Assembly (NCBI GenBank): GCA_011390235.1
Contig: JAABSS010000054.1
Span: forward strand, 1-6,061
Origin: Desulfotignum sp.
GTDB lineage: Bacteria; Desulfobacterota; Desulfobacteria; Desulfobacterales; Desulfobacteraceae
Direction: 5' to 3'
DNA: 6,061 nt
The translations under genes were made by a program, and so were the position numbers. Of this stretch, positions 5,479-6,061 are shown one piece after another (position 1 is the first letter of the stretch; each line of letters begins with the position of its first letter). Below the pieces are notes generated by a model that was not told the DNA's origin, did not search any database, and saw nothing but the letters and a program-made list of their open reading frames with translations.

Positions 5479-6021
5479 ATGATAACAGAGGATAAACTCA
5501 CAAAAGAGGCTGTTATGCAGACCTTGCAACACTATGACGGTCTTGATGCATCCAGCATTTCAGTGAACAAGGTACAGGGAATCATTTTTTTAAAAGGCAC
5601 TGTCCGGGAAGAGTTTGAAAAGGCGCTGGCAGAACAGATTGCGTTTTCCCTGCCCGGTGTTGTGGAGGTGGTGAACAATTTATCCATTGAAAACAAAACA
5701 GCTGAAAAAATTTCCCAGGACTTTGATACCAAACTTGAGGTAATGATGAAGATCAATACAATACCCCATGTAACAGTTCTTGAACCGGAAGTATTGGTGA
5801 AAAACGGTACAGTGATCCTGCAGGGTATAGTGGATGCTTTCTGGAAAAGGGCCTACCTTGGAAATATTCTGGAATCGGAGTTCCCCGACATTTATGTGGA
5901 AAACCAGCTGACCGTAGTGCCGGCCCATGAAGATAGTTTTCTGCCGGAAGAAAACCCTGTAAAAGAACCGGAAACCTTCCATCAGGCACGCGCAGGTTCA
6001 CAAAAGAAAAGGTACTTGTAG
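5479..6021 (+). CDS. Two-BON-domain protein without signal peptide
   Basis: This is a 180-residue protein with two BON domains, at about 5-70 (GIIFLKGTVREEFEKALAEQ, then PGVVEVVNNLSI) and about 83-148 (NGTVILQGIVDAFWKRAYLG, then VENQLTVV). An acidic, proline-containing tail with a basic end (QKKRYL) follows. There is no N-terminal hydrophobic segment, so it is probably cytoplasmic, unlike the exported six-BON protein encoded upstream on the other strand. The start is decided by a very strong ribosome site, GGGGGAGG (5465-5472), six bases before the ATG, and an in-frame TAA at 5449-5451. It follows the transglycosylase gene by 61 bases on the same strand with no terminator between. Cytoplasmic BON proteins are rare; E. 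coli Kbp, a potassium sensor with BON plus LysM, is one example, but no LysM is present here. Function is not known. Confidence 0.88.
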   Translation: MITEDKLTKEAVMQTLQHYDGLDASSISVNKVQGIIFLKGTVREEFEKALAEQIAFSLPGVVEVVNNLSIENKTAEKISQDFDTKLEVMMKINTIPHVTVLEPEVLVKNGTVILQGIVDAFWKRAYLGNILESEFPDIYVENQLTVVPAHEDSFLPEENPVKEPETFHQARAGSQKKRYL

Positions 6022-6061
6022 ATATCGATCAGGCAGGCTTTGAAAGAAAAGGCAACTGCAG

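Noticed and set aside
6022..6061. Start of another gene after the two-BON gene
   Set aside because: Only 40 bases are present, and no start codon with a ribosome site can be seen.

Overview
The window looks like chromosomal DNA from a Gram-negative bacterium. It encodes a periplasmic murein transglycosylase and an exported BON-domain protein. Moderate GC, the gene style and the presence of a GH65 phosphorylase beside BON proteins would fit a Desulfobacterota (Desulfobacter-like) genome, but this is a guess from general impression, with no rRNA or other marker to support it.

Layout, left to right. Positions 1-963 (+) hold the C-terminal third or so of a GH65 glycoside phosphorylase that is cut by the window edge. 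Positions 964-1145 hold no intact gene, only a possible frameshifted remnant of a membrane transporter and a GC-rich hairpin. Positions 1146-1703 (-) hold a two-gene operon of small proteins, DUF4160 then DUF2442, behind a near-consensus sigma70 promoter at 1736-1763. Positions 1704-1928 are non-coding and carry that promoter plus a long perfect hairpin at 1835-1875. Positions 1929-3467 (-) encode an exported protein made of six BON domains. Positions 3468-3884 are a 417-base divergent regulatory region with two clear dyads. Positions 3885-5417 (+) encode an MltF-type lytic transglycosylase (solute-binding domain plus SLT domain). Positions 5479-6021 (+) encode a small protein of two BON domains without a signal peptide, probably in the same operon.

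The most interesting part is the right two thirds. A six-BON exported protein is transcribed divergently from a transglycosylase, and a leaderless two-BON protein follows that transglycosylase. BON domains are known from envelope and osmotic-stress proteins (OsmY, DolP, Kbp), and MltF remodels murein and senses ligands through its solute-binding domain. I infer an envelope-maintenance module with BON proteins in two compartments around a murein enzyme. The individual families are known. The arrangement is what deserves checking. The DUF4160/DUF2442 pair is a separate accessory unit that resembles a toxin-antitoxin operon in form; its function is unproven.
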